Source of the DNA: Serratia sp. UGAL515B_01
GTDB lineage: Bacteria; Pseudomonadota; Gammaproteobacteria; Enterobacterales; Enterobacteriaceae
Reading direction: 5' to 3'
Length of the DNA: 64,000 bases
Assembly (NCBI RefSeq): GCF_033095805.1
Contig: NZ_CP109901.1
Span: forward strand, 3,283,766-3,347,765
Made by a program: the position numbers and the translations under genes
Shown: piece after piece, positions 50,468 to 59,747 of the stretch
Layout: each line of letters opens with the position of its first letter
Position numbering within the stretch: the stretch's first letter is position 1
Notes under the pieces: model-generated
Told to the model about the DNA's origin: nothing
The model's database searches: none
Seen by the model: the letters and a program-made list of their open reading frames with translations, nothing else

Positions 50468-51712
50468 TCACCAACCGGCAGGCAAATACCCAAACAGCGA
50501 AGCGATAGCATAGACAGCGCTGCCCATATACAGCAGCACAATGCTCACTTGCAGCACTGGGTGAGTGATCCAGTTGCACTGCCAGAGAGGGTTTTGATCG
50601 CCTCGCTCACGGGCTCCCCGCAAGATAAGCATGGGCATGATCGACAGGATAACCCCACTGAATACTCCGGCGAAATACAACGCATTGACGAATGAAACCA
50701 ACCCGCTATAGGCCAAAACAAATGGCGGTAACACCACCACCAGCAGTACGCCGAAACGTCGGAAGGGGTGTTCATCGTCTCCCAACCTGAAGTTATCGAA
50801 AATGTTAGTGAGGAAACTGCCGCCCAGCCCCCAATAAGAGGTCAGCATCGCGCAAAGCGCAAAAATATTGGCAGAGAAAAAGGCCCACTGCCCCAATACC
50901 TGTCCCCAAGAAATCGTCGCGACGTCTGAAATATTGTTCAACCCGCTAAGTGCGATCACCGACATGGGTACCACCGCCAGCAACACAAACGTTGTTATCA
51001 TACCAACGATGATGGCCTTAGGCAGTTGCTCGGGTTTATCGGAAAAACCTCGGGCCATCTCTGGCACAATATATTGAGCAGAGAAACAAAACACGACCAC
51101 ACTGAATACCGGCACCATAAAACGCCAGTCACCCTCCAGCAGATGACTCATTTGCGTCGTCTCTTTCAGCAATGTGGCGACAACCAACACCGTGAGCATG
51201 ACCACCATACCGATACTGATGAACTTCTCACCACGGCCAATCGCTTTCAAACCGAGATACAGTACCAACGCTGCCGGGATAAAAAACAGCAGGCTACCTA
51301 ATGCGGGGGAAATACCAAGCAAGGATTGCAACAATTTACCGCTGCCGGTCATGTAGGCGGTAAGTGCCCCTACACTGTTCACACAAACTGAAGCAAACAT
51401 AAGCCAAGAACCGAAGTTCCCAACATAGCGCCGGGCCAGCCCGCTCAATTGGAAGTGTCCACGGGTACGCAAAGTCGATTCGGCAACATACAACATGGTG
51501 ACAGTCGTTAAGCAGCCAACCAATATCAGCCAAAATAACAGGGATAAATAGCCCGCTTTACTTGAGGCATAGGCGATAGAGAGAACACCAGCACCGATAT
51601 TGGTGCCGACAATCATCGCAACCCCCTCAAGGAAACTCAGCGATTTGGCGGGTGCAAGCTCTCGCTCCCCGGCGATAATCGCCTGAGGAATAGGGATATT
51701 TTCAGAGGCCAT
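50468..51712 (-). CDS. Aromatic amino acid permease family (HAAAP) transporter
   Basis: This is a 414-residue inner-membrane transporter with about 11 hydrophobic segments of the HAAAP family (TyrP, Mtr, SdaC). The first helix SFLEGVAMIVGTNIGAGVLS has the glycine-rich motif. FCFSAQYIVPEMARGF and the C-terminal LPPFVLAYSGLVSFVNALYF are family-like. AAAGGATAAACT precedes the start. It lies 58 bases downstream of gabD on the same strand, so it is likely transcribed with gabT and gabD; it may bring in GABA or another amino substrate. The substrate is unknown. Confidence 0.85.
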   Translation of the reverse strand: MASENIPIPQAIIAGERELAPAKSLSFLEGVAMIVGTNIGAGVLSIAYASSKAGYLSLLFWLILVGCLTTVTMLYVAESTLRTRGHFQLSGLARRYVGNFGSWLMFASVCVNSVGALTAYMTGSGKLLQSLLGISPALGSLLFFIPAALVLYLGLKAIGRGEKFISIGMVVMLTVLVVATLLKETTQMSHLLEGDWRFMVPVFSVVVFCFSAQYIVPEMARGFSDKPEQLPKAIIVGMITTFVLLAVVPMSVIALSGLNNISDVATISWGQVLGQWAFFSANIFALCAMLTSYWGLGGSFLTNIFDNFRLGDDEHPFRRFGVLLVVVLPPFVLAYSGLVSFVNALYFAGVFSGVILSIMPMLILRGARERGDQNPLWQCNWITHPVLQVSIVLLYMGSAVYAIASLFGYLPAGW

Positions 51713-51770
51713 AGTTTATCCTTTGATACCCGGCAGCCCAGACTGCCGGTGGGCATTAAAGACCAGAGGT

Positions 51771-53225
51771 TTAACAGCTCACGTCGATACACAGATATTT
51801 CAACTCCAGATATTCCTCAATCCCATAGCGTGATCCTTCGCGTCCAAGCCCTGACTGCTTGATGCCACCAAAGGGGGCAACTTCGTTAGAAATCAAGCCG
51901 GTATTGATGCCTACCATGCCGTATTCCAGCGCTTCAGGAACACGCCACTGGCGCGAAGCATTCTGGGTAAACAGATAAGCTGCCAGGCCAAACTCCGTAT
52001 CATTAGCCATCGCGATAGCTTCCGTCTCATCATGAAAACGGAACAGCGGTGCAACCGGACCAAAAGTTTCCTCTTTGGCAAAACGCATTTGCTGCGTTAC
52101 ACCAGTGATAACAGTTGGTTGAAAAAAAGTATGGCCCAGCGCATGTGGCTGGCCGCCAGTGGCGATCTGCGCCCCTTTGATCAACGCATCATCAATGTGG
52201 CTCTGCACTTTCTCTATCGCATCAGCATCAATCAACGGCCCTTGAGTGATCCCTTCCTCTTTGCCATCACCCACCTTCAGCTGTTCGACTGCGGCCACCA
52301 GCTTATCGACAAGGCGGTCGTAGATACCGTCTTGCACATAAACGCGATTGGCACATACACAGGTTTGACCACTGTTACGAAATTTGGACGCCATGATCCC
52401 GGCGACGGCAACATCCAGATTCGCATCGTCAAACACCAGCACTGGCGCATTGCCCCCCAGTTCCAAGGAAAGTTTTTTTATCGTTGGTGCACATTGAGCC
52501 ATCAGGATACGCCCGACTTCGGTCGATCCTGTGAAACTCAGTTTGCTCACCACCGGGCTATCACACAGCACCTTACCAACTTGAGCCGCTTCACCGGTGA
52601 TCACTTGTAGTACACCCGCCGGGATCCCGGCATCCTCCGCCAGTTTGGCCAGTGCCAGTGCGGTCAGCGGTGTTTGCTCTGCAGGTTTGACGATCATTGT
52701 ACAACCTGCCGCCAACGCAGGTGCGGCCTTGCGGGTAATCATCGCTGCGGGGAAGTTCCAAGGGGTGATGGCTGCACAAACACCAATCGGCTGTCTGACC
52801 ACCATCAAACGCTGCGTTGTTTGCGGTGCCTGTAATACGGCACCGTCAATACGTTTAGCCTCCTCGGCAAACCAAGTGATAAACGAGGCCGCATAGGCCA
52901 CTTCGCCGCGCGCTTCCGTTAAAGGTTTACCTTGTTCGGCAGTCATCAACTGCGCCAGATCTTCCTGTGCAGCGATGACGTTATCAGCCCAGGCCAGTAA
53001 CAGCACTGAACGCTGTTTAGCGGTCAGCTTCTTCCAACCAGCCTGCGCCTGCTGCGCCGCATTGATGGCTTGTTGTGTTTCTTCAGCACCCACCTGAGGA
53101 ACCGTTGCCAACTGCGCACCGTTCGCCGGGTTGATCACCGCTTTACGTTTACCGCTCAGCGCATTGCACCATTCACCGTTAATCAGACACTGGTTGCGGA
53201 GAAGGTCGGGGTTTTGCAGTTTCAT
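51771..53225 (-). CDS. gabD: Succinate-semialdehyde dehydrogenase
   Basis: GabD oxidises succinate semialdehyde to succinate with NADP+, the second step of GABA breakdown. The ATG at 53225 has AAGGAG eight bases upstream and gives 484 residues; a GTG three codons earlier is crowded against the ribosome site. Catalytic features are ELGGNAPVLVFDDA with the general-base glutamate and FRNSGQTCVCANR with the nucleophilic cysteine. PWNFPAAMITRKAAPALAAG binds cofactor. gabT is 12 bases upstream. Confidence 0.93.
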   Translation of the reverse strand: MKLQNPDLLRNQCLINGEWCNALSGKRKAVINPANGAQLATVPQVGAEETQQAINAAQQAQAGWKKLTAKQRSVLLLAWADNVIAAQEDLAQLMTAEQGKPLTEARGEVAYAASFITWFAEEAKRIDGAVLQAPQTTQRLMVVRQPIGVCAAITPWNFPAAMITRKAAPALAAGCTMIVKPAEQTPLTALALAKLAEDAGIPAGVLQVITGEAAQVGKVLCDSPVVSKLSFTGSTEVGRILMAQCAPTIKKLSLELGGNAPVLVFDDANLDVAVAGIMASKFRNSGQTCVCANRVYVQDGIYDRLVDKLVAAVEQLKVGDGKEEGITQGPLIDADAIEKVQSHIDDALIKGAQIATGGQPHALGHTFFQPTVITGVTQQMRFAKEETFGPVAPLFRFHDETEAIAMANDTEFGLAAYLFTQNASRQWRVPEALEYGMVGINTGLISNEVAPFGGIKQSGLGREGSRYGIEEYLELKYLCIDVSC

Positions 53226-53237
53226 CACTGTCACTCC

Positions 53238-54503
53238 TTATTGAGTCAGTACGCGGGAAAGGATCGCCAGCGCCTGATTAAACTGAGTATCAGGAATGGT
53301 CAGCGGATACAGGAAACGGATCACGTTACCGTTCACACCACAACTGAGCAGCAGTAACCCTTCTTGCTGTGCTTTTTGCTGTACCTGGCGGGTAAACTCT
53401 GGTGACGGTTTGCCTGTTTGCGGATCGTTGAATTCCACGGCCACCATTGATCCGCGTGCACGGATCTCAGCGATCGCCGGGCACTGACTGCGTGCCTGCT
53501 GTAATACTTCCACCAGATGTTGTCCTAAACGCTGCGAACGCTGACACAACTGCTCTTCTTCGATCACGTCTAATACTGCTAGTGCGGCTGCAATGGCCAA
53601 TGGGTTACCCGCATAGGTTCCACCAAGCCCACCCGGAGCTGGGGCATCCATCACATCGGCTCTACCAGCGACAGCGGACAACGGCATTCCCCCGGCGAGA
53701 CTCTTCGCCATGGTGATCAGATCCGGTTTCACTGAGTAGTGCTCCATCGCGAACAGCTTCCCGGTACGGGCAAAGCCGCTCTGCACTTCATCGGCAATCA
53801 ACAGGATGCCGTGTTGATCGCACAACGAACGCAACGCCTGCATAAACTCAGCCGGAGCAATATTGAATCCCCCTTCGCCCTGTACGGGTTCCAGAACAAT
53901 CGCAGCAACCTGCTTAGGGTCGATATCGGCTTTAAAGATGCGTTCCAGACTGTTCATGGCATCTTCCGTGCTAATACCATACAGCGCATTCGGATATTGA
54001 CCGTGGAACACCGAGCCGGGGAACGGACCAAAGCCCAGTTTGTAAGGCGCAACCTTGCCAGTCAGTGCCATGGTCATGTAGGTACGCCCATGGAAGGCCC
54101 CCCCAAAGGTAATCAACCCCGGGCGTCCGGTGTATGCCCGGGCAATTTTTACCGCGTTTTCGACCGCTTCAGCACCGGTCGTAAAGAAGGCTGTTTTACA
54201 GGCTCCCTCAATCGGTGCACGCTGGTTGAGACGCTCAGCAAGCGCGATATAACTTTCGTAGGGCACAATCTGGTAAGCCGTGTGGGTGAAGGCTAGAAGT
54301 TGTTTTTCAATGGCAGCGATCACTTTCGGATGACGGTGACCCGTATTGAGCACAGCAATGCCCGAAGCAAAATCGATAACTTCATTACCTTCCACATCCC
54401 ATAAGGTGGCATTTTCTGCACGTTCTGCGTAAAAGCCACACATGACGCCAATACCACGCGGGGTGGCAGCCAGACGACGTTGGTTCAATTCTGCATTTTT
54501 CAT
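53238..54503 (-). CDS. gabT: 4-aminobutyrate aminotransferase
   Basis: GabT moves the amino group of GABA to 2-oxoglutarate, giving succinate semialdehyde and glutamate. Starting at the ATG at 54503 (MKNAELNQRRLAATPRGIGV) it has 421 residues; upstream in-frame codons overlap the promoter region. It is a class III PLP aminotransferase: FTTGAEAVENAVKIAR binds the cofactor phosphate, LLIADEVQSGFARTG carries the Asp, and MAKSLAGGMPLSAVAG the Schiff-base lysine. It is the first gene of the gabT-gabD-permease unit and divergent from the MocR regulator. Confidence 0.95.
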   Translation of the reverse strand: MKNAELNQRRLAATPRGIGVMCGFYAERAENATLWDVEGNEVIDFASGIAVLNTGHRHPKVIAAIEKQLLAFTHTAYQIVPYESYIALAERLNQRAPIEGACKTAFFTTGAEAVENAVKIARAYTGRPGLITFGGAFHGRTYMTMALTGKVAPYKLGFGPFPGSVFHGQYPNALYGISTEDAMNSLERIFKADIDPKQVAAIVLEPVQGEGGFNIAPAEFMQALRSLCDQHGILLIADEVQSGFARTGKLFAMEHYSVKPDLITMAKSLAGGMPLSAVAGRADVMDAPAPGGLGGTYAGNPLAIAAALAVLDVIEEEQLCQRSQRLGQHLVEVLQQARSQCPAIAEIRARGSMVAVEFNDPQTGKPSPEFTRQVQQKAQQEGLLLLSCGVNGNVIRFLYPLTIPDTQFNQALAILSRVLTQ

Positions 54504-54624
54504 GTTGTCCTCTCCAGACAGTGCTGAACGTGATTTTTGTTTACAATATTGAAACATTAGCGTTTATTTACACGGAATGTGGCCCTATAATCTAGTGCCA
54601 GTTTCGATTAATTGAGGGAGCCAA
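54504..54624. promoter_or_regulatory. gabT-gabR divergent promoter region
   Basis: This 121-base gap holds the promoters of both directions. A perfect TATAAT at 54586-54591 serves the regulator. The segment GTTTACAATATTGAAACATT and the nearby GTTTATTTACACGG form similar half-sites that could bind the regulator. The regulator starts with TTG at 54625 behind GAGGGAG. The assignment of operator sites is a guess. Confidence 0.5.
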
Positions 54625-56118
54625 TTGCGCTCATTAAGTGGTGACCTGTTACTGCAACGCCTCGGTGAACAGGCTGATAACAAGCTGCATAAACGTTTAT
54701 ATAACGCTATTCGCACCAGTATTCTGGATGGCAGCCTTCCCCCTTCCAGCCGTTTGCTGGCGTCGCGCGATCTTGCTCAGGAGCTTGGCCTGTCACGCAA
54801 CACAGTTTTAACCGTTTACGAACAATTACTGGCGGAGGGCTATGTTTATTCGCGGCAGGGAAGCGGGACGTTCGTTGCAGAAACGGTGCCAGATAGCTAC
54901 TTATCGACCGGTCACCAGCCGATTCATGCTGACGGTGAACAAAGGCATATTGAGCTTTCACAACGCGGGGCTGCGCTATTGCATCATGCCAGTGCCAGCC
55001 CGAAACAATGGGGACCCTTTATTCCCGGTGTACCGGACGTTAATGCCTTCCCACACCATATTTTCAGCAAGATACAGGCACGTATCAGCCACAGTCCAAC
55101 GTCACAGCGCTTAACCTATAGCCATCAAGGAGGCAGCCCGGAACTGCAACATGCGTTAGTGGACTACCTGCGGGTATCGCGTTCGGTGCGCTGTTCTCCT
55201 GACCAGATCCTAATTACTGAAGGCATCCATCAGGCGATCGATCTGGTGACACGCATGTTATGTAATCCGGGTGATATTGCCTGGATCGAGGAGCCGGGAT
55301 ATTGGGGGATCCGCAATATTTTACGGATGAACGATGTAAATATTTGCCCTTGGGAAGTGGATGAAGCGGGTATGGCACCACCTGAACAGCCTGCTAGGGC
55401 GCCTAGGTTAATTTTCGTCACCCCTTCGCATCAATATCCATTAGGGTCGGTAATGAGCCTGGCGCGACGTCAACGACTACTGGCTTTAGCCCGTGCTGCT
55501 GGTGGCTGGATCGTGGAAGATGATTACGACAGCGAGTTTCGCTTCTCCGGTCAACCCATCCCCGCTCTACAGGGATTAGAAGCCAATGCCCCCGTGATCT
55601 ACATCGGTACCTTCAGCAAAACCCTCTACCCTGCATTGCGGCTGGGTTATGTGGTTCTGCCCGAACCCTTGGTTGATGCACTAAAAACAGCCCATGCCGA
55701 ACTCTATCGCGGCGGTCATCTGATCATGCAGACTGCATTAGCACAGTTTATTCAAGAGGGTTACTATGCGGCCCATATCCGCCGTATGCGCCTGTTGTAT
55801 GCAAAAAGGCGCATTTTTCTTACCGGGTTGATTGAACAACATCTAGGAAAACAGGCTATTGGCGAATTCAGCAGCAATGCTGGGCTTCACTTGGTGCTCA
55901 ACTTGCCTGACGATGCCGACGATGTTGCTATTGCTGCCCTCGCAAACCAAAAAGGGGTGTTGGTACGTGCGTTATCACGTTATTACATGCGGCCTAACGC
56001 CCGGCGTGGGCTACTGATGGGGTTTGCCTGCGTTCCCGAGGAACAGATGGGAGCAGCATTCAACATCTTGCTCAGTTGCATACATGCGCCGAAAAGCCAG
56101 GACTTGAATGCGTCATGA
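54625..56118 (+). CDS. gabR: MocR/GabR-type PLP-dependent transcriptional regulator
   Basis: This 497-residue regulator combines a GntR-type winged helix domain (about residues 15-80: LYNAIRTSILDGSLPPSSRL, LGLSRNTVLTVYEQLLAEGY) with a fold-type I aminotransferase domain. The latter has the PLP lysine motif GTFSKTLYPALRLGYVV and VEDDYDSEFRF. In Bacillus, GabR senses GABA through PLP and activates gabTD. Its divergent placement next to gabT here fits the same job. The start is a TTG. The symbol reflects context and family and is not proven. Confidence 0.85.
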   Translation: MRSLSGDLLLQRLGEQADNKLHKRLYNAIRTSILDGSLPPSSRLLASRDLAQELGLSRNTVLTVYEQLLAEGYVYSRQGSGTFVAETVPDSYLSTGHQPIHADGEQRHIELSQRGAALLHHASASPKQWGPFIPGVPDVNAFPHHIFSKIQARISHSPTSQRLTYSHQGGSPELQHALVDYLRVSRSVRCSPDQILITEGIHQAIDLVTRMLCNPGDIAWIEEPGYWGIRNILRMNDVNICPWEVDEAGMAPPEQPARAPRLIFVTPSHQYPLGSVMSLARRQRLLALARAAGGWIVEDDYDSEFRFSGQPIPALQGLEANAPVIYIGTFSKTLYPALRLGYVVLPEPLVDALKTAHAELYRGGHLIMQTALAQFIQEGYYAAHIRRMRLLYAKRRIFLTGLIEQHLGKQAIGEFSSNAGLHLVLNLPDDADDVAIAALANQKGVLVRALSRYYMRPNARRGLLMGFACVPEEQMGAAFNILLSCIHAPKSQDLNAS

Positions 56119-56196
56119 CCGAGTAAAGACAGATGCGTAGCACCCACCTGATTTGGCACAGGCGCAGGTTGCCAGTGCTCCTGGCTCGGCGCTGCC

Positions 56197-56223
56197 ACTG
56201 CCGTTAAATAGGACAACGGCAGT
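56197..56223. terminator. Hairpin between gabR and the APC permease gene
   Basis: ACTGCCGTT and AACGGCAGT pair around a nine-base loop between the convergent stops of gabR and the permease gene, followed by TTTAGC. It probably acts as a modest transcription end in both directions. Confidence 0.5.
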
Positions 56224-56323
56224 TTAGCGACCGAAACGTTAGCATGATTATCAGGAAGTACCGAGCCAGTTGCCCACGCTATCCTTCTGCCTATCTGGCT
56301 GTGTCATCAGCCATCATAAAATA

Positions 56324-57667
56324 TTAATCCAACAGGTGTGCAATATCATCGTGGGTGACTGCTGGAGGATCTCGGCGCAACCCTCTGGTCAGCCATACAA
56401 GGTAAATAAAACCTACAAATAACCAGATAAAGCCCACTTTCAATGCCTCTGGATCCAGATTGACCCATAACCATATCGACATAACAAAGCCAATAAGCGG
56501 CAGCAAACCATATTTTAACATCGCGTTGAGACCACGGTGTTTCTGGTTAATCAGGAAATGCTTGATCACGCTTAGATTGACGAAAGTAAACGCCCCCAAA
56601 GCACCAAAACTGATCATCGACACCACCATGCTGAGATCCATCCACAGTGCCAACAGGGAAACAATGGCCACAAATACAATGGCACGCCAAGGCGTATGGT
56701 AACGAGTGTGGAGATGGAAAAACACTTTGCGTGGCAATACCCCTTCACGCCCCATGGCATAGAAGATGCGCGAAACGCCGGTTTGTGCCGTCATACAGGA
56801 GGCATAAACCCCGGTCAGGTACGTAGCCATAAAGAAGCTGTACATCCACTTGCCGCCCACATGTTCCGAAATAATCAGGCTAGAAGTATCCTGGTAAGGG
56901 ATCAAAGATTGCCAGTCCGGATATACCAGGTGTGCAGCATAAGAGACCGCGATAAAAATGGCTCCAGCGCTGATAACGGTAATCAGGATTGCACGCGGTA
57001 GTGTGCGTTTGGCGTCGTTCGCCTCCTCTGCCATAGTCGCGATGGCATCAAACCCCAAAAATGCCAGGCACAGTACGGCTGCCCCCGCGATCAGACCAGA
57101 GAAGTCGTCAGCACCCACTAATAACGGTTTCATCAATGACTCTGGGCTGAGATCGGCCTCGCTGAATGACAACACAATAAACAACACGATAAAAACCATC
57201 TGCAAAGTAATCAGCGTGAAGTTAACTGAACTCAGTAAACGCACGCCAAGAATATTCAGCGCACTCACGCTGCCGATGGCGGTAAGAATAAACACATAAG
57301 CAGGAATTGACGGGAATGCCTCATGCAAGAAGATGCCTAAAACCAGATAGTTAAGCATAGGAAGAAACAGATAATCGAGGATCTGTGCCCAACCGACCAG
57401 GAACCCTATTTTACCCCCAAAGCTGCGCTGTACGTAAGAATAGGCCGAACCTGCCAACGGCATCGCGTTAGTCATGCGACAATAGCTTAGCGCAGTAAAC
57501 AAAATGGTAATGATGGTCACAAGATAAGCGACGGGCAAATGGCCTTGGCTTAAAACGGTGACCTGACCATAGGTGGTAAATACACCTAGTGGCACCATGT
57601 AGGCGAGACCAAACGCAACCAGGGCGGGGGTTTTAAGAACTCGTTGCAACTGAATATTTTGCGGCAT
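56324..57667 (-). CDS. APC superfamily amino acid or polyamine permease
   Basis: This 447-residue inner-membrane protein has 12 hydrophobic segments. PALVAFGLAYMVPLGVFTTY is the substrate-binding first helix, NAMPLAGSAYSYVQRSFGGK the conserved loop, and CLAFLGFDAIATMAEEANDA the sixth-helix motif typical of the PuuP/YhdG group. AGGAGATGATACGGCA precedes the start. Its place beside gabR and gabTD suggests uptake of GABA, putrescine or a related compound, but the order alone does not settle the substrate. Confidence 0.85.
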   Translation of the reverse strand: MPQNIQLQRVLKTPALVAFGLAYMVPLGVFTTYGQVTVLSQGHLPVAYLVTIITILFTALSYCRMTNAMPLAGSAYSYVQRSFGGKIGFLVGWAQILDYLFLPMLNYLVLGIFLHEAFPSIPAYVFILTAIGSVSALNILGVRLLSSVNFTLITLQMVFIVLFIVLSFSEADLSPESLMKPLLVGADDFSGLIAGAAVLCLAFLGFDAIATMAEEANDAKRTLPRAILITVISAGAIFIAVSYAAHLVYPDWQSLIPYQDTSSLIISEHVGGKWMYSFFMATYLTGVYASCMTAQTGVSRIFYAMGREGVLPRKVFFHLHTRYHTPWRAIVFVAIVSLLALWMDLSMVVSMISFGALGAFTFVNLSVIKHFLINQKHRGLNAMLKYGLLPLIGFVMSIWLWVNLDPEALKVGFIWLFVGFIYLVWLTRGLRRDPPAVTHDDIAHLLD

Positions 57668-57782
57668 TGCCGTATCATCTCCTAGCGCAGCTCAGCTCCA
57701 TTTAGGGCCAATCCCAATAGGCTATTTTTTTGCTGCGGAAAAAAACAAGGCATGAATTCTGGCACAAGAAAGGCTGCCGGGA

Positions 57783-57896
57783 TATACCCAAGTCACTTCA
57801 AGTGTTTACAGGTAGGCAACAGCCGCATGGATCTTTACGCGCTCACACCCGTCAGTAGGCTTGAGAGGCTCTGTAGCTTGAAGTTACTTGAGTATA
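57783..57896. repeat. 114-bp palindromic-end repeat
   Basis: The ends TATACCCAAGTCACTTCAAG and CTTGAAGTTACTTGAGTATA are inverted copies matching at 18 of 20 positions. The interior has no ORF. The ends are ERIC-like in style but the core is different. It lies 46 bases before the intact MITE-like element. Confidence 0.8.
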
Positions 57897-57942
57897 GCAA
57901 GACAAGTGAACGCGTGTTTTTTGAATAAAAAACATTCATCTC

Positions 57943-58211
57943 TAGGCTGTGTCCCTTAACTGCCCTTGGTGCCGCCGCAGACCCAAAAACCCATTATCAA
58001 GGCGGAGGAGGAGGGGCAAAGTGGCCCTCTATTCAAGCCCGACAACACAGAGAATGGGCTTTTGGGGCCTGACCCTACGGGCTAGCGCCATTGGCGTGCA
58101 TTGCTGCGTTGTTCGCCGCTTATTGGGGATACACAACCTCGCGGCTCACGCCTTGCTCTGCACACAAATTACCGCCAGCGGCGCTCGCGTACAGTTAAGG
58201 GACACAGCCTA
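57943..58211. mobile_element. Intact 269-bp MITE-like element with perfect 20-base inverted ends
   Basis: TAGGCTGTGTCCCTTAACTG at 57943-57962 is the exact reverse complement of 58192-58211. The interior is GC-rich against AT-rich surroundings and has no transposase. The TA at each outer edge is consistent with TA target duplication, as in IS630/Tc1-mariner derived elements. A frame at 57949-58212 spans the element and is repeat-derived. It is the best reference copy for the relatives at 15087, 18276, 31784 and 48694. Confidence 0.88.
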
Positions 58212-58296
58212 GGTGAACCTGAACATATGCCATCCTATAAAGCGCTATTTACAGCATTCATAACTAACGGGGTTGGCGTTGCTTTTTAGCAAAATG

Positions 58297-58386
58297 TAGG
58301 CGGCAAGTCTGAGGAGCATAGCTCAGTATGTGACTGGTGCGAGCTGACGAAGCCAACACCCATGCAACTCGGATTATTTTGGGTAT
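58297..58386. repeat. Degenerate ERIC-like repeat
   Basis: The right end CATGCAACTCGGATTATTTT-GGGTATA is a typical ERIC end. TAGGCGGCAAGTCTGAGGAG and the middle AGCTCAGTATGTGACTGGTG recall the ERIC core with changes. It precedes an AT-rich 370-base gap before the cytochrome gene. Confidence 0.65.
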
Positions 58387-58760
58387 AGATCCAATCTGGA
58401 ATCCATGACAATTAATTACAAATAATTACAACAAGCAACATTTATTGTAAAAAATGGCAATATAATAAAAACACTTTAATGTACATATTTGCAACATGAA
58501 CATGAAGTTAAATTAAACGCATTTAATACATTATATCTCAGTCGTTGAGACTCATTAAGCATCTAATTAAAAAGTGCAGTCTAAAGTAATAAAAAAGCAT
58601 CCGCTTTAAGTCGAAATATTTAATAATGCACCCTGTTAGTAAAACGTATCGACATGACCAATACCGTTGAAAAACATTATGGCGATTATTATATCAATCC
58701 AACATGACTAATAATACGCCATGTAACTGATTATTTTAAAATGGGTTAATCGCAATCATC
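58387..58760. promoter_or_regulatory. AT-rich leader of the cytochrome b561 gene
   Basis: About 374 bases, strongly AT-rich, without an ORF. It must hold the promoter of the downstream gene. Its low GC and many A/T runs suggest H-NS binding or recent acquisition, but no specific site can be named. Confidence 0.45.
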
Positions 58761-59528
58761 ATGACACATGATAAAAAGTGTAATGAACAAAAAGAAGCAA
58801 CAGATGGAATATCTAACATTAAAGCATACCATCGCTCTATTCGTATTCTTCATTGGGTCATGGCCATACTATTCACTCTAATGTGGCTAAGCGGTATTTT
58901 CGTCACGAATATTGAAGGTGTACCTTACTTTATAGACCTGAATATACAAGACACTATCCGTGATTTGCATAAGTCAATCGGCATAACATTGTTTATTCTC
59001 TTAGTCGTACGTATTGGATTAAGACTCATCACAGTCAGTCCCCCCTTGCCCACGTCTATTCCCGTCACTGAACGTGTCATTGCACACATCGGTCACTCAG
59101 CCCTGTATATTACTATAATTCTTACCTGCTTAGCAGGGCTCGCTATATCAGACCTGCTTGGCTATGGTAATGCCTATTTCGGTATAGAACTGCCTCAAAT
59201 TTTTCCCGCAAGAGAACAACTCGCTGGCTGGGCGGCTGACCCTTGGTCTTATGTACTCCATGCGGTTTTTGCATACGGTCTATTGGCACTGGTGATAATT
59301 CATGTCGCTGCTGTATGGTTACATATCCGCTCTCACAAAGTTGAGCTCTTGCCGCGAGTTTTATCGGTATCCCCAAAACGTTCCAAAAAAGCCCTATCCT
59401 GGATCAGCATCCTCGCAGGCTCCTTCTTTATCATCATCGCGGTGTTCGCAATTCGTGCATGGATCACACAAAATTCGCAGGAACAAGCCAGGGATTATCA
59501 GACAACAACACCATTCTCAAAGAAATAG
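58761..59528 (+). CDS. Cytochrome b561 family protein
   Basis: This is a 255-residue inner-membrane di-haem cytochrome b of the CybB/YceJ type. Four membrane segments carry the haem-ligating histidines: HRSIRILHWVMAILFTLMWL, LHKSIGITLFILLVVRIG, IGHSALYITIILTCLAGLAI and VIIHVAAVWLHIRSHK. These proteins move electrons from quinol to an acceptor, and some act as superoxide:quinone oxidoreductase. The charged 25-residue N-terminal leader and extra C-terminal membrane segment (ISILAGSFFIIIAVFAI) make it longer than E. coli CybB (about 176). The ribosome site is weak. Confidence 0.87.
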   Translation: MTHDKKCNEQKEATDGISNIKAYHRSIRILHWVMAILFTLMWLSGIFVTNIEGVPYFIDLNIQDTIRDLHKSIGITLFILLVVRIGLRLITVSPPLPTSIPVTERVIAHIGHSALYITIILTCLAGLAISDLLGYGNAYFGIELPQIFPAREQLAGWAADPWSYVLHAVFAYGLLALVIIHVAAVWLHIRSHKVELLPRVLSVSPKRSKKALSWISILAGSFFIIIAVFAIRAWITQNSQEQARDYQTTTPFSKK

Positions 59529-59596
59529 TGGGTTGCAGCTCTATCCAAAAGCCACCTGACACTCATCATGTTTCAAATTACATGTTGGTTGGCTCC

Positions 59597-59626
59597 GTTA
59601 TTCGGCCCATCCGTGGGCCGAATAAC
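59597..59626. terminator. Perfect 13-bp hairpin after the cytochrome gene
   Basis: GTTATTCGGCCCA and TGGGCCGAATAAC pair perfectly around TCCG. No T run follows directly. It may terminate or stabilise the cytochrome mRNA. The rest of 59529-59731 shows no gene. Confidence 0.5.
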
Positions 59627-59747
59627 ACGACAAGCCATTTATTCATCGTTGTACCTTTCTCTTGAAATAACGTTGTAAATAACAGAGGGAAGTACCGCAT
59701 TCCAACGTACAAGTTACCGCTATCAGTTCTGGGTCGTGACGCACGAT

